Shown: positions 46,275 to 55,782, counted from the first letter of the stretch. The stretch: 64,000 bases of DNA from JANMES01 sp038329865 (GCA_038329865.1 JBBQNK010000023.1:1-64000), one strand, 5' to 3'. The notes: generated by a model not told the origin, from the sequence alone. Translations and numbers: made by a program.

Positions 46275-46307
46275 GGCTCCCGATAGGATTATCGGCTATC
46301 GGGAGCC
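46275..46307 (-). terminator. Hairpin between the PEP-CTERM gene and the small ORF
   Basis: GGCTCCCGATAG (46275-46286) and CTATCGGGAGCC (46296-46307) form a perfect 12-bp stem with a nine-base loop. On the minus strand only TTTACT follows, so it may be a leaky terminator or a 3'-stabilising hairpin that lowers expression of the small downstream ORF relative to the surface protein. Confidence 0.65.
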
Positions 46308-46332
46308 CGATTTCAAGTCAAATCGTCAGAAC

Positions 46333-47511
46333 TTAAGCGTTCCGGCGACGGCGGGCGAGCAGCGCCATGCCACTCAGACCCAGGAGCGAGAGAGTCGCCG
46401 GCTCAGGCAGAGCCTGAAGGGCGGCCCCGGCAAACTGACCACCGGCGGCAGCCGTGGTCTCTTCGCCGTAGACGACCGGCACTTGGCCAGTACCCGTCTG
46501 ACCAACCGCCTCAGCAAGCTTGGCCTTGAGGGCGTCGATCGTCGGGAGATCTAACGGATCATTGAAGGCTTCGAGGGCCAGAATGCCGTAAGACAGGTCT
46601 TCGATGTAACCTTGGTTGTAGACCGAACCACCGTAGCCGGGGTCGCCAGGGGCGACGCCGGTGTGATCGGTCAGGCCAGCATAGAAGGTGCCGTTCGGAT
46701 CAAGCTCGGCCAGTAGCTGCGCCTTAAGCTGAACATCGGTCCGAGCGCCCAGGATGTGGTTGGCGTCAAATACGCCGCCGGTAACGCTTGCTCCGCCGAA
46801 ACCAGCGGTCTTCAAGGCATAAAGAGACAATGCCAACGTTTCAACTGCACCGTAGTCACCATTGCCTTCGCTCAGCGTGTCGGCGGTGGTGGTGTTCAGG
46901 TTACCCAAGGCAAGGGCAAGATCATCACGCCACTGGGTGCTGTTGGTCGTCTGAAGCAGGTTGGTCGCCAAAACATGGTACGACAGGAAGTGCAGGCCGT
47001 AGGTGTCCGGGTTCGTGAAACTATCCGTCGGGCTGACGACGTTCGCAGCCGTAGTGTCGATCGCACCGGTCGTCGTGCCGACGACAGTGTTGTAGTAGTA
47101 GGTCACGACAGCCGTCGCGTCGGTGTAGGCCGTGGTGGGGCCGGCGCCGGGGGCATAGTAAGTGCCGGCATTGAGAGCAATGCCATTCTGGCCCATGAAC
47201 GCCAGACCGTAGGCCTGATCGCCTTGGAATTTGTCGGAGAAATTCGTGTGGGTGTCGTTGACGATGTCTGAACCCAACGTGGCGATGTCCGAGCTGATGC
47301 TCGTGACGCCGAGCGCGTATGCGTGATTCAGACCAGCCAATTCAGCACCGGACTGCGAATCGGTATAAAGCGCCTTGAATCCCGCGCCGCCATTGGCGAG
47401 CACAGGAGCCGCTTCGACCACCGCTGAGGTTGGATCCGCTGACGCCATGACCGAGCTTACGCCCAGGCTCAACAAAGTTGCCGCGACTGCGGCTGCTAAA
47501 GATTTACGCAC
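46333..47511 (-). CDS. PEP-CTERM sorted surface protein
   Basis: The 392-residue protein has a signal peptide (RKSLAAAVAATLLSLGVSSV, cut near residue 25) and a C-terminal PEP-CTERM signal: LPEPATLSLLGLSGMALLA followed by RRRRNA. This signal is processed by an exosortase and is linked to exopolysaccharide production in Gram-negative bacteria. The middle (about 30-365) is Ala/Gly/Thr-rich and unrecognised, with helical repeats likely. The GTG at 47511 follows GGAGAGG by eight bases, against an open frame to 47574. No exosortase gene is in the window. The neighbouring polysaccharide cluster may supply its partner glycan. Confidence 0.88.
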   Translation of the reverse strand: MRKSLAAAVAATLLSLGVSSVMASADPTSAVVEAAPVLANGGAGFKALYTDSQSGAELAGLNHAYALGVTSISSDIATLGSDIVNDTHTNFSDKFQGDQAYGLAFMGQNGIALNAGTYYAPGAGPTTAYTDATAVVTYYYNTVVGTTTGAIDTTAANVVSPTDSFTNPDTYGLHFLSYHVLATNLLQTTNSTQWRDDLALALGNLNTTTADTLSEGNGDYGAVETLALSLYALKTAGFGGASVTGGVFDANHILGARTDVQLKAQLLAELDPNGTFYAGLTDHTGVAPGDPGYGGSVYNQGYIEDLSYGILALEAFNDPLDLPTIDALKAKLAEAVGQTGTGQVPVVYGEETTAAAGGQFAGAALQALPEPATLSLLGLSGMALLARRRRNA

Positions 47512-48037
47512 TGTTCTGTCCTCTCCAAAAGGGTTTACTGCATGACTCTTGCCCGTATTACAACACGTACACATTTGCGCCTAACCGGGCACGGCGCTTA
47601 ATTTTGATTAACATTACCAGTTTGCCCGCAATTCAATCCCGTGGACTAACCCCATTCTCCACAGAGTCCGTCGTTACAAGGTAGCGTCATCCTTTCGGAC
47701 GGCGCGATATCTTTTCGTGCCCTTGCCAAGCGACCGACTTTTAATTACGCCTCAGAAATGTGCAGCGAAAAACTCGCCCATTCCCGACCAAACTGACTTG
47801 CCATCAAAATGCTTCGTGAGTTTGCAAGAAGCGTCTTGTAATGTCAAGCTTTTTCTACTGGAACCGCAAATAGACTGATGCGATCCGTTTTAAATTTACC
47901 TTACTTTCGTCGTAAGCCAAACAAAAATCTCATGATTTTATACAAACGTTCTCATGAACCTGTGAATCTGGGCACAATAGACCGACCGCGACCGCCTGTG
48001 AAAACAGGACCAAAAACCCGAAAAAGTGCAATGCCGC
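47512..48037. other. AT-rich upstream region of the PEP-CTERM gene
   Basis: This 526-bp gap is visibly richer in A and T than the rest of the window, notably at 47870-47945. It must hold the promoter of the PEP-CTERM gene. A TTGACA (minus strand, 47842-47847) has no good -10 partner. I found no match to a c-di-GMP riboswitch and no repeat. It probably contains regulator sites. Confidence 0.45.
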
Positions 48038-48577
48038 TCAGGGAACGGCAATAATCGTCTCGTTTCTTGCCCAAATTGCCTTTTTAAGCTCCAGTTCGTT
48101 GGTCGACCGGTCCGCCGCTGTCGCGGCATAAACAACCCAACCTTGGCGGCCGTGCAGGATCATGTTGGCGCGGACATGATAGAGTCCGCCTATCGCTTCA
48201 AACCGCAGGCCTGACAATTCTGGCGCAGACTCCTTGCTCACCAACGTAGCCCGGCCCTCGTTCCGTTTCATCTCGCGAAGAAAAAACCAAAGCACGAAAT
48301 CGCTTCCGATCGGTATGGGAAGCGAGAAGTGCGCCACCCCATAAGCCGTGTCGCGCGAGGGACTGATCCAGATCTGATGCGTATGGCGATCGGAATTTTT
48401 CAACGGCTCAGCCGACCATCCCGCCGGCGGATAGCAGATCGCAAGAACGGAATCGAGTTGGATTCCTCCAGGCATCGTCGCAGGTAAAACCGCGGGCTTG
48501 CTCGCGCAGCCTGTGAAGCCGGCGAACATGGAAACCATCAATAGCAGAAGCAAGTTGGATCGAAGAAAGCAAAACAT
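48038..48577 (-). CDS. Putative lipoprotein, unknown function
   Basis: The 179-residue protein has a lipoprotein signal (LLLLLMVSMFAGFTGC) and a compact domain of about 140 residues (CYPPAGWSAEPLKNSD, GVAHFSLPIPIGSDFVLWFF, EAIGGLYHVRANMILHG). I do not recognise the family. It seems monocistronic. Confidence 0.65.
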   Translation of the reverse strand: MFCFLRSNLLLLLMVSMFAGFTGCASKPAVLPATMPGGIQLDSVLAICYPPAGWSAEPLKNSDRHTHQIWISPSRDTAYGVAHFSLPIPIGSDFVLWFFLREMKRNEGRATLVSKESAPELSGLRFEAIGGLYHVRANMILHGRQGWVVYAATAADRSTNELELKKAIWARNETIIAVP

Positions 48578-48698
48578 GCGCGGTCAATCGTAGTTCAGTA
48601 AATGCCGACCGTAAAAGCGGCGAAGGCGCCGGCGATGAATATTGCCGACCGGCAACACGCATCACCCGCGCCTTCGCGGCAGGCAGCTTCATTTCATC

Positions 48699-50891
48699 TT
48701 ACGGCGCCGGCGGGACGGCCTTTTCATCGACCGTCACATCAAACCCGCGCTTGCGCGAGCCGTGGACAGTCGATGCGGTGAATTTCCCCGTCGCTGCCTG
48801 CCAATCCCAGGTGTCAGTGAAACCCGCGAACTCAACGGTGACGGTCGCCTTGTCCGGGCCGTCAGCTTTGAGCGTGACTTTCAGATCCTTGTGGTGCCAC
48901 GGATCAAACACGCTGGCGAACCGCACCGCCGACCCGTTCGCCGTCGCCTGCAGCTGCTGCCACTTGAGCGACTTGCTGTGATCGTTCGCCGTCGAAAGGC
49001 CGATCACCGGCTTGAACGCCGTGTCGGCCACCAGTTGGAACTCGCAGTCAGACTTTCCCTTGCTCAGGCGATATTTGCCCGCCGCTTCGTCGACTTTCTC
49101 GAGCTTGGCGCCCTGCATCAGCCAGGTGATATCCACCGGCTTGGGCGAGCGAACGTCATCCAGCACCAGCACGTAACTCCACTTAACGAATATGAACGTC
49201 CGGCGGAACCGGTCGAGCGCCGGGCGACTCTTCTTCAGCATCTTATCGGTGTAATCGAGATACGACCCGGCGGCCTCTCCTTCAACGACGACCACATCGC
49301 CGGCGTCTTTGAAGGCCGTGATCTTGCCCATCTCGGTCATGTCGGTATTGCCCGGCTGCTGCCAGCTGTCGCCCTGCTGCCGGCCGACGACCGCCTGACC
49401 CAGGCCGTTGATCAGGATCGTGTTCACGCTCGACGAAAGCTTGCCCGGCTCCATCGGGTAGCGATCGGTTTCAGCAACGTAGTCGCCGTCGCTCCAGAGC
49501 GCGAACGAGTTCGCGTCCGGATGATCGTGCGCCACGTTAACGTACGGCAGCACGCCGGTCTTTTCCTTCTCAGTCTTCCGCCAGGAATTAGCTTTGTACC
49601 CGCCCATCGGCCCGCACTTGAACAGCGCCGCGACCGCGTCGTCGTTCCAGGTGTCGCGAACGTCCATCAGGCCGAGGTCGGGGAAGAAGCCAACGGTTGG
49701 CATTTTCTTGTACGAGCCGCCTTGCAGCGCCGGATCATCGCACAGGAGCGACATCCACGCGTAATCGCGCACGCCGAACTTCGTCGAGTTGATCTTGAGC
49801 GACTGCCGAATGCCGTCGATCACGTCCGGCTCTTTATTCAGCGCGGCCGTCTTCAGAAAGAACGGATGCATGCTGCCGGCGTGCGTGAAGCAGTCGGCGA
49901 AGTAGAGCGCTTCCTTCAGGCCGGGCGTGGCTTCGTGCATCGCGTACTCGCCGACGGTTTTGAAGAACGGCGAAGCCAGGTGCTTCGTGCCGTAGCAATC
50001 ATCGGAGACTTGAAACGCGAGCCCGAGCGCCCCGGCGCTGGAGCCGTAGCCCGGCCCTTCATGCTGACTGCCGTCGATCGGCAGCCAATCCTCCATGAAC
50101 TGCAGCTCCTTGGTGATTTGGCCGAGCAGCCACTGGTCTTCCGGCTTGCCGTCGGACGCGGCGGTGGCGGCGAGAGTCAGGCCCCAGTCGCGGAACCAGC
50201 GGTGGTTGTACGCCGGCACGCCGCGCCAGTAATCGCCGCCGGGGTTTTTCGCCAAATGCCCGCCGTAGTACATCGCGCGGGCGTGGAACCAGAGCGTCTG
50301 GCGGAACTTCTCGCGGAAGGCCGGGTCCAGGTCGTTGTACAGCCAGTCCCACATCAGCGACGCGCCGACCATCGTGAACGAGGCGGTGGTGTCGGAGTTG
50401 AGTTCCTTGTCGTCCGGCTTGGCGTCGGTCCAGTCGTCCTTGCCGTCGAGCCATTTCATGTACTCCATGCACTGGTCGAAGGATTTTTTATCGCCGGTGA
50501 GTGTGTAATGGAGCGCGATCATCGGCATCGCCATCAGGCCGACTTCCTGGCCCCAGCCGTGGTTGGTTTTGCCGTCCTTAGGGATTTTGCATTCGGCGAG
50601 GTAGCCGATCATCTGGTCGTGATAGAGCTTGCCTTCCGGGCTGTTGAAGAACGCCTTGAGGGCCGGCAGGCGATCGGCCGTGAGAAGCAGACGCGGGTGC
50701 TTACCCTCGACCGCGGGCATGAATTTCACCGCCGGGCCGGTCGGCGCTGGATCCGCCTCCGGCAGCTTGAAGTACGGCGACGCGACGCGCGTCTCCCCGC
50801 CCGCCGCCGGAGCCGGTACGTCTTCAGCAAATATTACCGCGCTCGAAAGCGCCACGACCGCTGCCGCCAAAACCATCATGCCGAAACGCAT
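48699..50891 (-). CDS. Heparinase II/III or alginate lyase-like enzyme
   Basis: The 730-residue secreted protein has a signal peptide (FGMMVLAAAVVALSSAVIFA) and then an alpha/alpha-toroid domain (about 60-400, GKHPRLLLTADRLPALKAFF, WFRDWGLTLAATAA, EGPGYGSS). A beta-sandwich region follows, with VNVAHDHPDANSFALWSDGD, the motif of heparinase II/III-type polysaccharide lyases. It likely cleaves uronic-acid polymers by beta-elimination outside the cytoplasm. The ATG at 50891 follows GAGG by seven bases, although the frame runs to 51170. A glycosaminoglycan or alginate substrate is inferred. Confidence 0.83.
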   Translation of the reverse strand: MRFGMMVLAAAVVALSSAVIFAEDVPAPAAGGETRVASPYFKLPEADPAPTGPAVKFMPAVEGKHPRLLLTADRLPALKAFFNSPEGKLYHDQMIGYLAECKIPKDGKTNHGWGQEVGLMAMPMIALHYTLTGDKKSFDQCMEYMKWLDGKDDWTDAKPDDKELNSDTTASFTMVGASLMWDWLYNDLDPAFREKFRQTLWFHARAMYYGGHLAKNPGGDYWRGVPAYNHRWFRDWGLTLAATAASDGKPEDQWLLGQITKELQFMEDWLPIDGSQHEGPGYGSSAGALGLAFQVSDDCYGTKHLASPFFKTVGEYAMHEATPGLKEALYFADCFTHAGSMHPFFLKTAALNKEPDVIDGIRQSLKINSTKFGVRDYAWMSLLCDDPALQGGSYKKMPTVGFFPDLGLMDVRDTWNDDAVAALFKCGPMGGYKANSWRKTEKEKTGVLPYVNVAHDHPDANSFALWSDGDYVAETDRYPMEPGKLSSSVNTILINGLGQAVVGRQQGDSWQQPGNTDMTEMGKITAFKDAGDVVVVEGEAAGSYLDYTDKMLKKSRPALDRFRRTFIFVKWSYVLVLDDVRSPKPVDITWLMQGAKLEKVDEAAGKYRLSKGKSDCEFQLVADTAFKPVIGLSTANDHSKSLKWQQLQATANGSAVRFASVFDPWHHKDLKVTLKADGPDKATVTVEFAGFTDTWDWQAATGKFTASTVHGSRKRGFDVTVDEKAVPPAP

Positions 50892-51268
50892 TGTGTTTCC
50901 TCGCTGCAAAAGATTTGAAGTCCGCCGGGAGAGAATGATAGCGACTACCTCAGAATTAGTTCTACCGCGAGAGCGAAGTTCCGTTGCCCGTTCTTCGCAT
51001 TTCGTGGCATGGGCTGCCAGCCCATGGTCGCGAACTTCGGCGAGCTCAGTCGAGTCGTACGCTGCGACGATCGACGGTACTCGGTCGATGAGGCAAGAGC
51101 GCAGCGATCTTGATTTTGAATACATCCGATTATCGCTTCGCACGGCCTCATGAGCGACCCTGCCGCTCATCGCGCGCGAGTACCCGCGCCCATGGGCAAG
51201 CTGCCCATGCCACTTTCATCACGGTCCCGTTTTCAAACTCGTCGACAATTGAATAAGCTATCCGCCGC
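50892..51268. other. Intergenic region with a paired palindromic repeat
   Basis: Two inverted GTGGCATGGGC units (51004-51027 and 51190-51213) occupy this 377-bp gap between divergent genes. There is no convincing ORF. Confidence 0.55.
51004..51213. repeat. Inverted pair of GTGGCATGGGCTGCCAGCCCATGG-type units
   Basis: The unit at 51004-51027 is nearly palindromic (CATGGGCTGCCAGCCCATG). An inverted, slightly different copy (CATGGGCAAGCTGCCCATG) is at 51190-51213. The 162 bp between them has no clear feature. The arrangement matches the repeat at 13362-13591. Confidence 0.82.
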
Positions 51269-52033
51269 GTGAACCCCCGCCCGCTCAACATCCTGATCAC
51301 CGGCGCCGGCAGCGGCGTGGGACGAGGTCTCGCTCACTCACTCGCCGCGAGCGGTCATCGCGTTCACCTGGCCGATCTGAAGGCCGACGCACTCAAAGAA
51401 TCCGCCGCCGATCTTCCGGCTGCGCAAGCGTCGATCCACCCGCTTGACGTTTCCTCGTCCGCTCAAATTCAATCGCTCGCCGATTCGCTGCCGAACGGCA
51501 TCGACGTCCTGATCAACAACGCCGGCCTGCAGAACGTCGCGCCCGTCGCCGAGTTCCCGGAAGACCGCTGGGACCTGCTGATCGACGTCATGCTCAAGGG
51601 CCCGTTCCTGCTGAGCAAAGCGTTCCTCCCCGGCATGCGTCTACGAAACTTCGGCCGAATCATCAACATCGGCTCGATCCACTCGATGGTCGCCTCGCCG
51701 TTCAAGTCCGCCTACGTCTCCGCCAAGCATGGCCTGCTCGGCCTGTCGCGGACGATCGCCCTGGAAACCGGCGACGTCGACATCACCATCAACACCATCT
51801 GCCCCTCGTACGTCCGCACGCCGCTGGTCGACGCGCAGATCAAATCCCAAGCCGCCGCCCACGGCATTTCCGAGCAGGACGTGATCAACAAAATCATGCT
51901 AGAGCCGATGCCGAAGAAGGCGTTCATCAGCCTGGAAGAAATCGCCGCGACGACGACGTTTTTGATGAGCCGCGAGGCAAGAAACATCACCGGCCAAACA
52001 ATCGTGATCGACGGCGGGTGGACGGCGCGGTGA
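51269..52033 (+). CDS. SDR-family dehydrogenase, 3-hydroxybutyrate dehydrogenase-like
   Basis: The 254-residue protein has the TGAGSGVGRG cofactor loop, NNAG, the catalytic IGSIHS and YVSAKHG (Ser, Tyr, Lys all kept) and the C-terminus QTIVIDGGWTA. PMPKKAFISLEEIAATTTFL agrees with 3-hydroxybutyrate dehydrogenase (reversible oxidation of 3-hydroxybutyrate to acetoacetate with NAD), but many related SDRs share this end. The start is a GTG at 51269. It ends 31 bp before pnuC, which is in the same direction. Confidence 0.82.
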   Translation: MNPRPLNILITGAGSGVGRGLAHSLAASGHRVHLADLKADALKESAADLPAAQASIHPLDVSSSAQIQSLADSLPNGIDVLINNAGLQNVAPVAEFPEDRWDLLIDVMLKGPFLLSKAFLPGMRLRNFGRIINIGSIHSMVASPFKSAYVSAKHGLLGLSRTIALETGDVDITINTICPSYVRTPLVDAQIKSQAAAHGISEQDVINKIMLEPMPKKAFISLEEIAATTTFLMSREARNITGQTIVIDGGWTAR

Positions 52034-52064
52034 TCGATTGCCCGGCCCAAGCTCGTACCTTCCC

Positions 52065-52748
52065 ATGAAAATCTCCCGCAATGTGCTGATCCTCGCCGGC
52101 CTCGTGGGGGTCACCACGATCGCCTCGGCGTGGATGGCGGCCACCGGCCGGGCCTCCTGGCTGGAGGCATTCAGCTTTGTCACCGGCGCGGTGTGCGTGT
52201 GGCTGACCGTGAAAGAAAATGTCTGGAACTTCCCCATCAGCCTCGTGAACGTGGCGGCGTTCGGGATCGTCTTCACCCGGGCGCAGCTGTACGCCGACGC
52301 GGGGCTGCAGGCGGTTTACTTCGTCCTCACGATCATCGGCTGGTACCTCTGGCTCTACGGCGGCGAAGGTCGAACAGAGTTGCACATCGGCCGAGCGCCT
52401 TGGCGCGAGTTGGCGATCGTTTCCGTCATCGGCGTGCTGCTGACCATTGCCCTGACCGTCTACCTCCGCCGCGTGAACGATGCGATGCCCTTCTGGGACG
52501 CGTTCACCACCGTCGTCAGCTTGTGCGCGCAGTGGTTCTTAAATCGCAAATATCTCGAAAACTGGCATTTCTGGATTTTCGTCGACGTGATTTATATCCC
52601 CATGTATGCGTACAAGGGACTCTACCTCACGTCGTTCCTCTACCTGGTGTTCCTGGTGATGGCGACGATCGGCCTTGTCGAATGGCTGCGGCGGTGGCGA
52701 TCGCAAACTTCGCTGCCCGAGTCGGCAAAGGCGGGGGCCGCGCCATGA
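52065..52748 (+). CDS. pnuC: Nicotinamide riboside transporter PnuC
   Basis: The 227-residue protein has about seven membrane helices and the PnuC signatures KENVWNFPISLVNVAAFG (about 45) and GWYLWLYGG (about 95). The RKYLENWHFWIFVDVIYIPM segment is the typical loop near the end. PnuC moves nicotinamide riboside through the inner membrane by facilitated diffusion. The stop overlaps the nadR start (ATGA), so the pair is coupled: import, then phosphorylation. The ATG at 52065 is used, not the TTG at 52038. Confidence 0.93.
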   Translation: MKISRNVLILAGLVGVTTIASAWMAATGRASWLEAFSFVTGAVCVWLTVKENVWNFPISLVNVAAFGIVFTRAQLYADAGLQAVYFVLTIIGWYLWLYGGEGRTELHIGRAPWRELAIVSVIGVLLTIALTVYLRRVNDAMPFWDAFTTVVSLCAQWFLNRKYLENWHFWIFVDVIYIPMYAYKGLYLTSFLYLVFLVMATIGLVEWLRRWRSQTSLPESAKAGAAP

Positions 52749-53731
52749 CACTCGGGCTCGTCGTCGGAAAGTTCTATCCGCCCCACCGCGGGCACAAGCA
52801 TTTGATCGACACCGCCCGCCGGCAAGTCGACCGGCTTGTGGTGATTCTCGCGCACCATCCTTCGCAGAAAATCCCCGGCGAGCTTCGCAAGGCGTGGCTG
52901 GAAGAGATTCATCCCAATTGCGAAATCCACCTTGTGCCCGACGAACTGGAAAACGACTCGCAGCCGTGGGCGGAGTGGACGATTCGATTTCTCGGACGCT
53001 CGCCGGATGTCGTTTTCACCAGCGAAGTTTACGGCGAAGCGTATGCCGGGTTTATGAACTGCCGGCACGTGTCGGTCGATCGCGAGCGGAAAACGGTCCC
53101 CATCTCCGGCACGGCCGTCCGGGATTCGCCGTTGGAGCATCTTGATTTTCTCGATCCGTGCGTGCGGGCGCATTTCGTCCGGCGCGTGGTGCTGATCGGC
53201 GCGGAATCGACCGGTAAAACCACGCTCGCGGCGGAACTGGCGGAAACGTTCGGTACGGTTTGGGTTCCCGAGTACGGCCGGGAGTATTGGGAGAGAAAAG
53301 TCGCCGGCCTGAGCATGACCGGCCCGCTGCCGGGCTGGACGAGCGACGAATTCGTGCACATCGCCGCCGAGCAGCAGCGTCGCGAAAATGCCGCCGCGCG
53401 CACGGCCAACCGCGTACTTTTCGCCGACACTAATGCCTTCGCCACGGGCACCTGGCACGAACGGTACATGGGCGGGCGCAGCGCTTCGGTCGACGCCATC
53501 GGCCGGCGCGATCGCGTCGATCTTTATCTGCTCGCCGAGCCGGATTTTCCCTTCGTGCAAGATGGCTTCCGCGATGGCGAGTCCGTTCGAGCCCAGATGC
53601 ACGAGAACTTTTCCACGCAATTGCAGGCGTTGCCGGTTGCCGTCGTCCGCCTTGCGGGTTCGCTACAGGCACGATTAGCGCTGGCCGCTGCGCGCGTCGA
53701 CGAGTTGCTGCGGAGGCCGTTCGATCTTTGA
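52745..53731 (+). CDS. nadR: NadR-like NMN adenylyltransferase/nicotinamide riboside kinase
   Basis: The 328-residue bifunctional enzyme has an N-terminal adenylyltransferase (VGKFYPPHRGHKHLID, with the HxGH motif, and ISGTAVRD) and a C-terminal kinase with a P-loop (LIGAESTGKTTLAAEL), ADTNAFATG and a lid-like region. It phosphorylates nicotinamide riboside and adenylates NMN to NAD, trapping what PnuC imports. The N-terminal DNA-binding repressor domain of enteric NadR is absent. A strong terminator follows 50 bp downstream. Confidence 0.92.
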   Translation: MTLGLVVGKFYPPHRGHKHLIDTARRQVDRLVVILAHHPSQKIPGELRKAWLEEIHPNCEIHLVPDELENDSQPWAEWTIRFLGRSPDVVFTSEVYGEAYAGFMNCRHVSVDRERKTVPISGTAVRDSPLEHLDFLDPCVRAHFVRRVVLIGAESTGKTTLAAELAETFGTVWVPEYGREYWERKVAGLSMTGPLPGWTSDEFVHIAAEQQRRENAAARTANRVLFADTNAFATGTWHERYMGGRSASVDAIGRRDRVDLYLLAEPDFPFVQDGFRDGESVRAQMHENFSTQLQALPVAVVRLAGSLQARLALAAARVDELLRRPFDL

Positions 53732-53783
53732 ACGTTCTTTGCACGACTCCGCAAATCCCTTGCGATTGGGACAACATAAACAA

Positions 53784-53820
53784 GCCGCCCGATCGTCTGA
53801 CGATCGGGCGGCCTGTTTTT
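53784..53820 (+). terminator. Rho-independent terminator after nadR
   Basis: GCCGCCCGATCG (53784-53795) pairs with CGATCGGGCGGC (53801-53812) over a five-base loop and is followed by CTGTTTTT. It also lies at the 3' end of the convergent AAA ATPase gene (stop at 53827), so it may work in both directions. Confidence 0.88.
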
Positions 53821-53826
53821 GCGAAA

Positions 53827-55167
53827 CTATCGCCCCGCCTTGTGCAGCGCCGCCAGGCCGAATGGCACTTCCGGCTTGCCGGCGGGGAAGCCTCGCGTCG
53901 CGGCTTCGTGGGCGTCCTTGATGTCGTTGACCGCCATCAGGACGTCCTCGGCCGTTCGCTCGGTGCGGCCGGCGTGGAGGGCGCGCAGGCCGGAGAGACG
54001 CAGCACTTCCTGCAGGTGCGCGAACGACAGGCCGTCGGAGATCGCGACCGCCTTGGCGATCGAAACGTCCGCCAGCGCCGGCAGCTTGCCGCGCAGGAAG
54101 CGCTCGCGGAGCGAGGCATCGGGAGGCGGCAGCTCGATCATCGCGTCGAATCGGCCGGGGCGGTTGTTCACCGCCGCGTCCAGCTTCTGCGGATGATTCG
54201 TCGTCGCGATCAGCAGCAGCCCGCCGGCCGCGCTCTCGGTGCTCAGGCCGTCGAGCTGGTTGAGGAACGTGCTGACGTTCACCTGCTGCAGCAGCCAGTC
54301 GAGGTCCTCGAGCACCAGCAGCGCCGGCGCCTGGGCCGTCCACTGGTTGATCACGTTGAGCAGGTCGTCGGAGTCGAAGCCCTGCCACGCGCGGAGGCTC
54401 AGCGCCGAGACGGCCGGCAGCGACGCGCCAATCCAGCGAATCAGCGAAGTCTTGCCGTTGCCGGGCGGACCGTAGAGGAGCACGCCGCGGCGGTACGGCA
54501 CGCCGATGTCGCGGTACATCTTGGCCACGTCGGGCTCGAAGAAGCCGAGAATTTCGCGGCGAACGCGCTCGAGCAGCGCCGGCGGCTGAACGAGGGCGGC
54601 CTGCGCATCGTCCGGCCGAACGCGCGGCGGGCGCGTCTCGGCGTTGTACTCGCCGATGACCTGCCACGTCTTACGATTCGCCTCGCGCCGCGCCTGCAGC
54701 ACCGCCCGACGGAGCGTTGCGAACGCCGCCGCCGACGGCGCCGCCACCAGCCACAGGTAGCCGTCGCCGTGGGCCGCGCTGAACCAGAACCACCGCGCGA
54801 TGACGGCCTCATGCCGGAACAGCCGGAGGAATCCGCTGGGGTGTTCCCACGCGTTGGTTTCGTTGAACGTGAGATTCGAAACGACCTGCCCGCCGCGCAG
54901 CTGCGCCGGCGGCAGTTCCCACACGGCCTCGGTCTCGCCGAGCGCCGGGAGCAGGCGGGTGATGTCGTTCAGATCGAACGAGTTCGACGCTTCGAAGATG
55001 CGGTACGTCGAGAGCTCATTGGCATCGAGATAAGCGCGCAGATTCGCCGCCGAACATTCGCAGAGCGTAAGCGTGGCCGGTAGCGCTCCCGCCGCCTGCG
55101 CCGGGCGCAGCGCGGGCTGGCTCGCGCCCGTGTATTCCGCCGTGAAGTTTTGAAGTTCCGTTTCCAT
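53827..55167 (-). CDS. AAA+ ATPase (BCS1/YjoB-like architecture)
   Basis: The 446-residue protein has an N-terminal region without recognised motifs (1-190) and a C-terminal AAA module. Walker A is GPPGNGKTS (233-241), the Walker B region LVLEDLDWLL has ED where DE is usual, and sensor-type ATTNHPQKLD and an arginine-finger region NRPGRFD follow. Such proteins remodel other proteins with ATP. The ATG at 55167 is preceded by GGGG at five bases. It is convergent with nadR and has no obvious partner. Confidence 0.8.
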   Translation of the reverse strand: METELQNFTAEYTGASQPALRPAQAAGALPATLTLCECSAANLRAYLDANELSTYRIFEASNSFDLNDITRLLPALGETEAVWELPPAQLRGGQVVSNLTFNETNAWEHPSGFLRLFRHEAVIARWFWFSAAHGDGYLWLVAAPSAAAFATLRRAVLQARREANRKTWQVIGEYNAETRPPRVRPDDAQAALVQPPALLERVRREILGFFEPDVAKMYRDIGVPYRRGVLLYGPPGNGKTSLIRWIGASLPAVSALSLRAWQGFDSDDLLNVINQWTAQAPALLVLEDLDWLLQQVNVSTFLNQLDGLSTESAAGGLLLIATTNHPQKLDAAVNNRPGRFDAMIELPPPDASLRERFLRGKLPALADVSIAKAVAISDGLSFAHLQEVLRLSGLRALHAGRTERTAEDVLMAVNDIKDAHEAATRGFPAGKPEVPFGLAALHKAGR

Positions 55168-55782
55168 GATGACCCCACGTTCAATTCCGCGCCGACGACG
55201 ACTCCGCCGGCGATTCGTGCCGTAACGATTCATGCCAATACAAACCGCGCCAGGCGGCCATTGCTTCGTTAAATGTTTCTATTCGACAATCGAGCGACCG
55301 TATCGGCCGCGCTAATGACTCGCATCGCTGCGCATCGATCGCGGCTGCGATCGCACGGTGCGATGGAGAATGGATGTGATGTTCCTGACACGCATAAAAG
55401 TCCTTTGAGGGGAGGGAATTTACCGTTCATTTCGAATTTTGCAACGGAATTTTTGAAAAGAGATTGAGTCGCGATAACGGCGGAGGCGCGAGGGCATCAA
55501 TCTTGATTCTTGTCCTGCCAACGTGACTTAGTAGTGACGTCATCCCCAGGTACTCCGAGGGATCTCGGATGTTCCAGCGATTTTTGTGGCTTCGAGATCC
55601 CTCGGAGTACCTCGGGATGACATCGTTGAGGTTTTTTAGACACCCTCTGAGCTACGCCGAAGGACGACGTCAACTAGAATCTCGCGATTCACTGACGGTA
55701 AAATACATTTGGATGCGCCGCGCCGCCGTTTTGCGCGAATGAACTGCGCCTGTAGTATCATGCGATCTTCGGAGACACACTC
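55168..55782. other. 615-bp intergenic region with an inverted repeat
   Basis: The gap between divergent genes holds the repeat at 55536-55624 and no convincing gene. A short plus-strand ORF at 55273-55467 shows no protein character. Confidence 0.5.
55536..55624. repeat. Inverted repeat of GAGGTACTCCGAGGGATCTCG type
   Basis: Arms at about 55536-55568 and 55593-55624 are inverted copies of TCCCGAGGTACTCCGAGGGA, differing at a few positions. The loop is about 24 bp. A single related arm stands at 2570-2595, and a weaker CCGAAGGACGACGTC piece lies at about 55648. Confidence 0.82.

Noticed and set aside
47512..47700. A c-di-GMP (GEMM) riboswitch before the PEP-CTERM gene
   Set aside because: The leader lacks the conserved GEMM core words and the arrangement of two helices.
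48642..50918. Open frame of 758 codons on the plus strand
   Set aside because: It lies wholly antisense to the heparinase-like gene and is rich in Arg, His and Val as expected for a complementary frame of GC-rich DNA. The minus-strand product has a signal peptide and lyase motifs.
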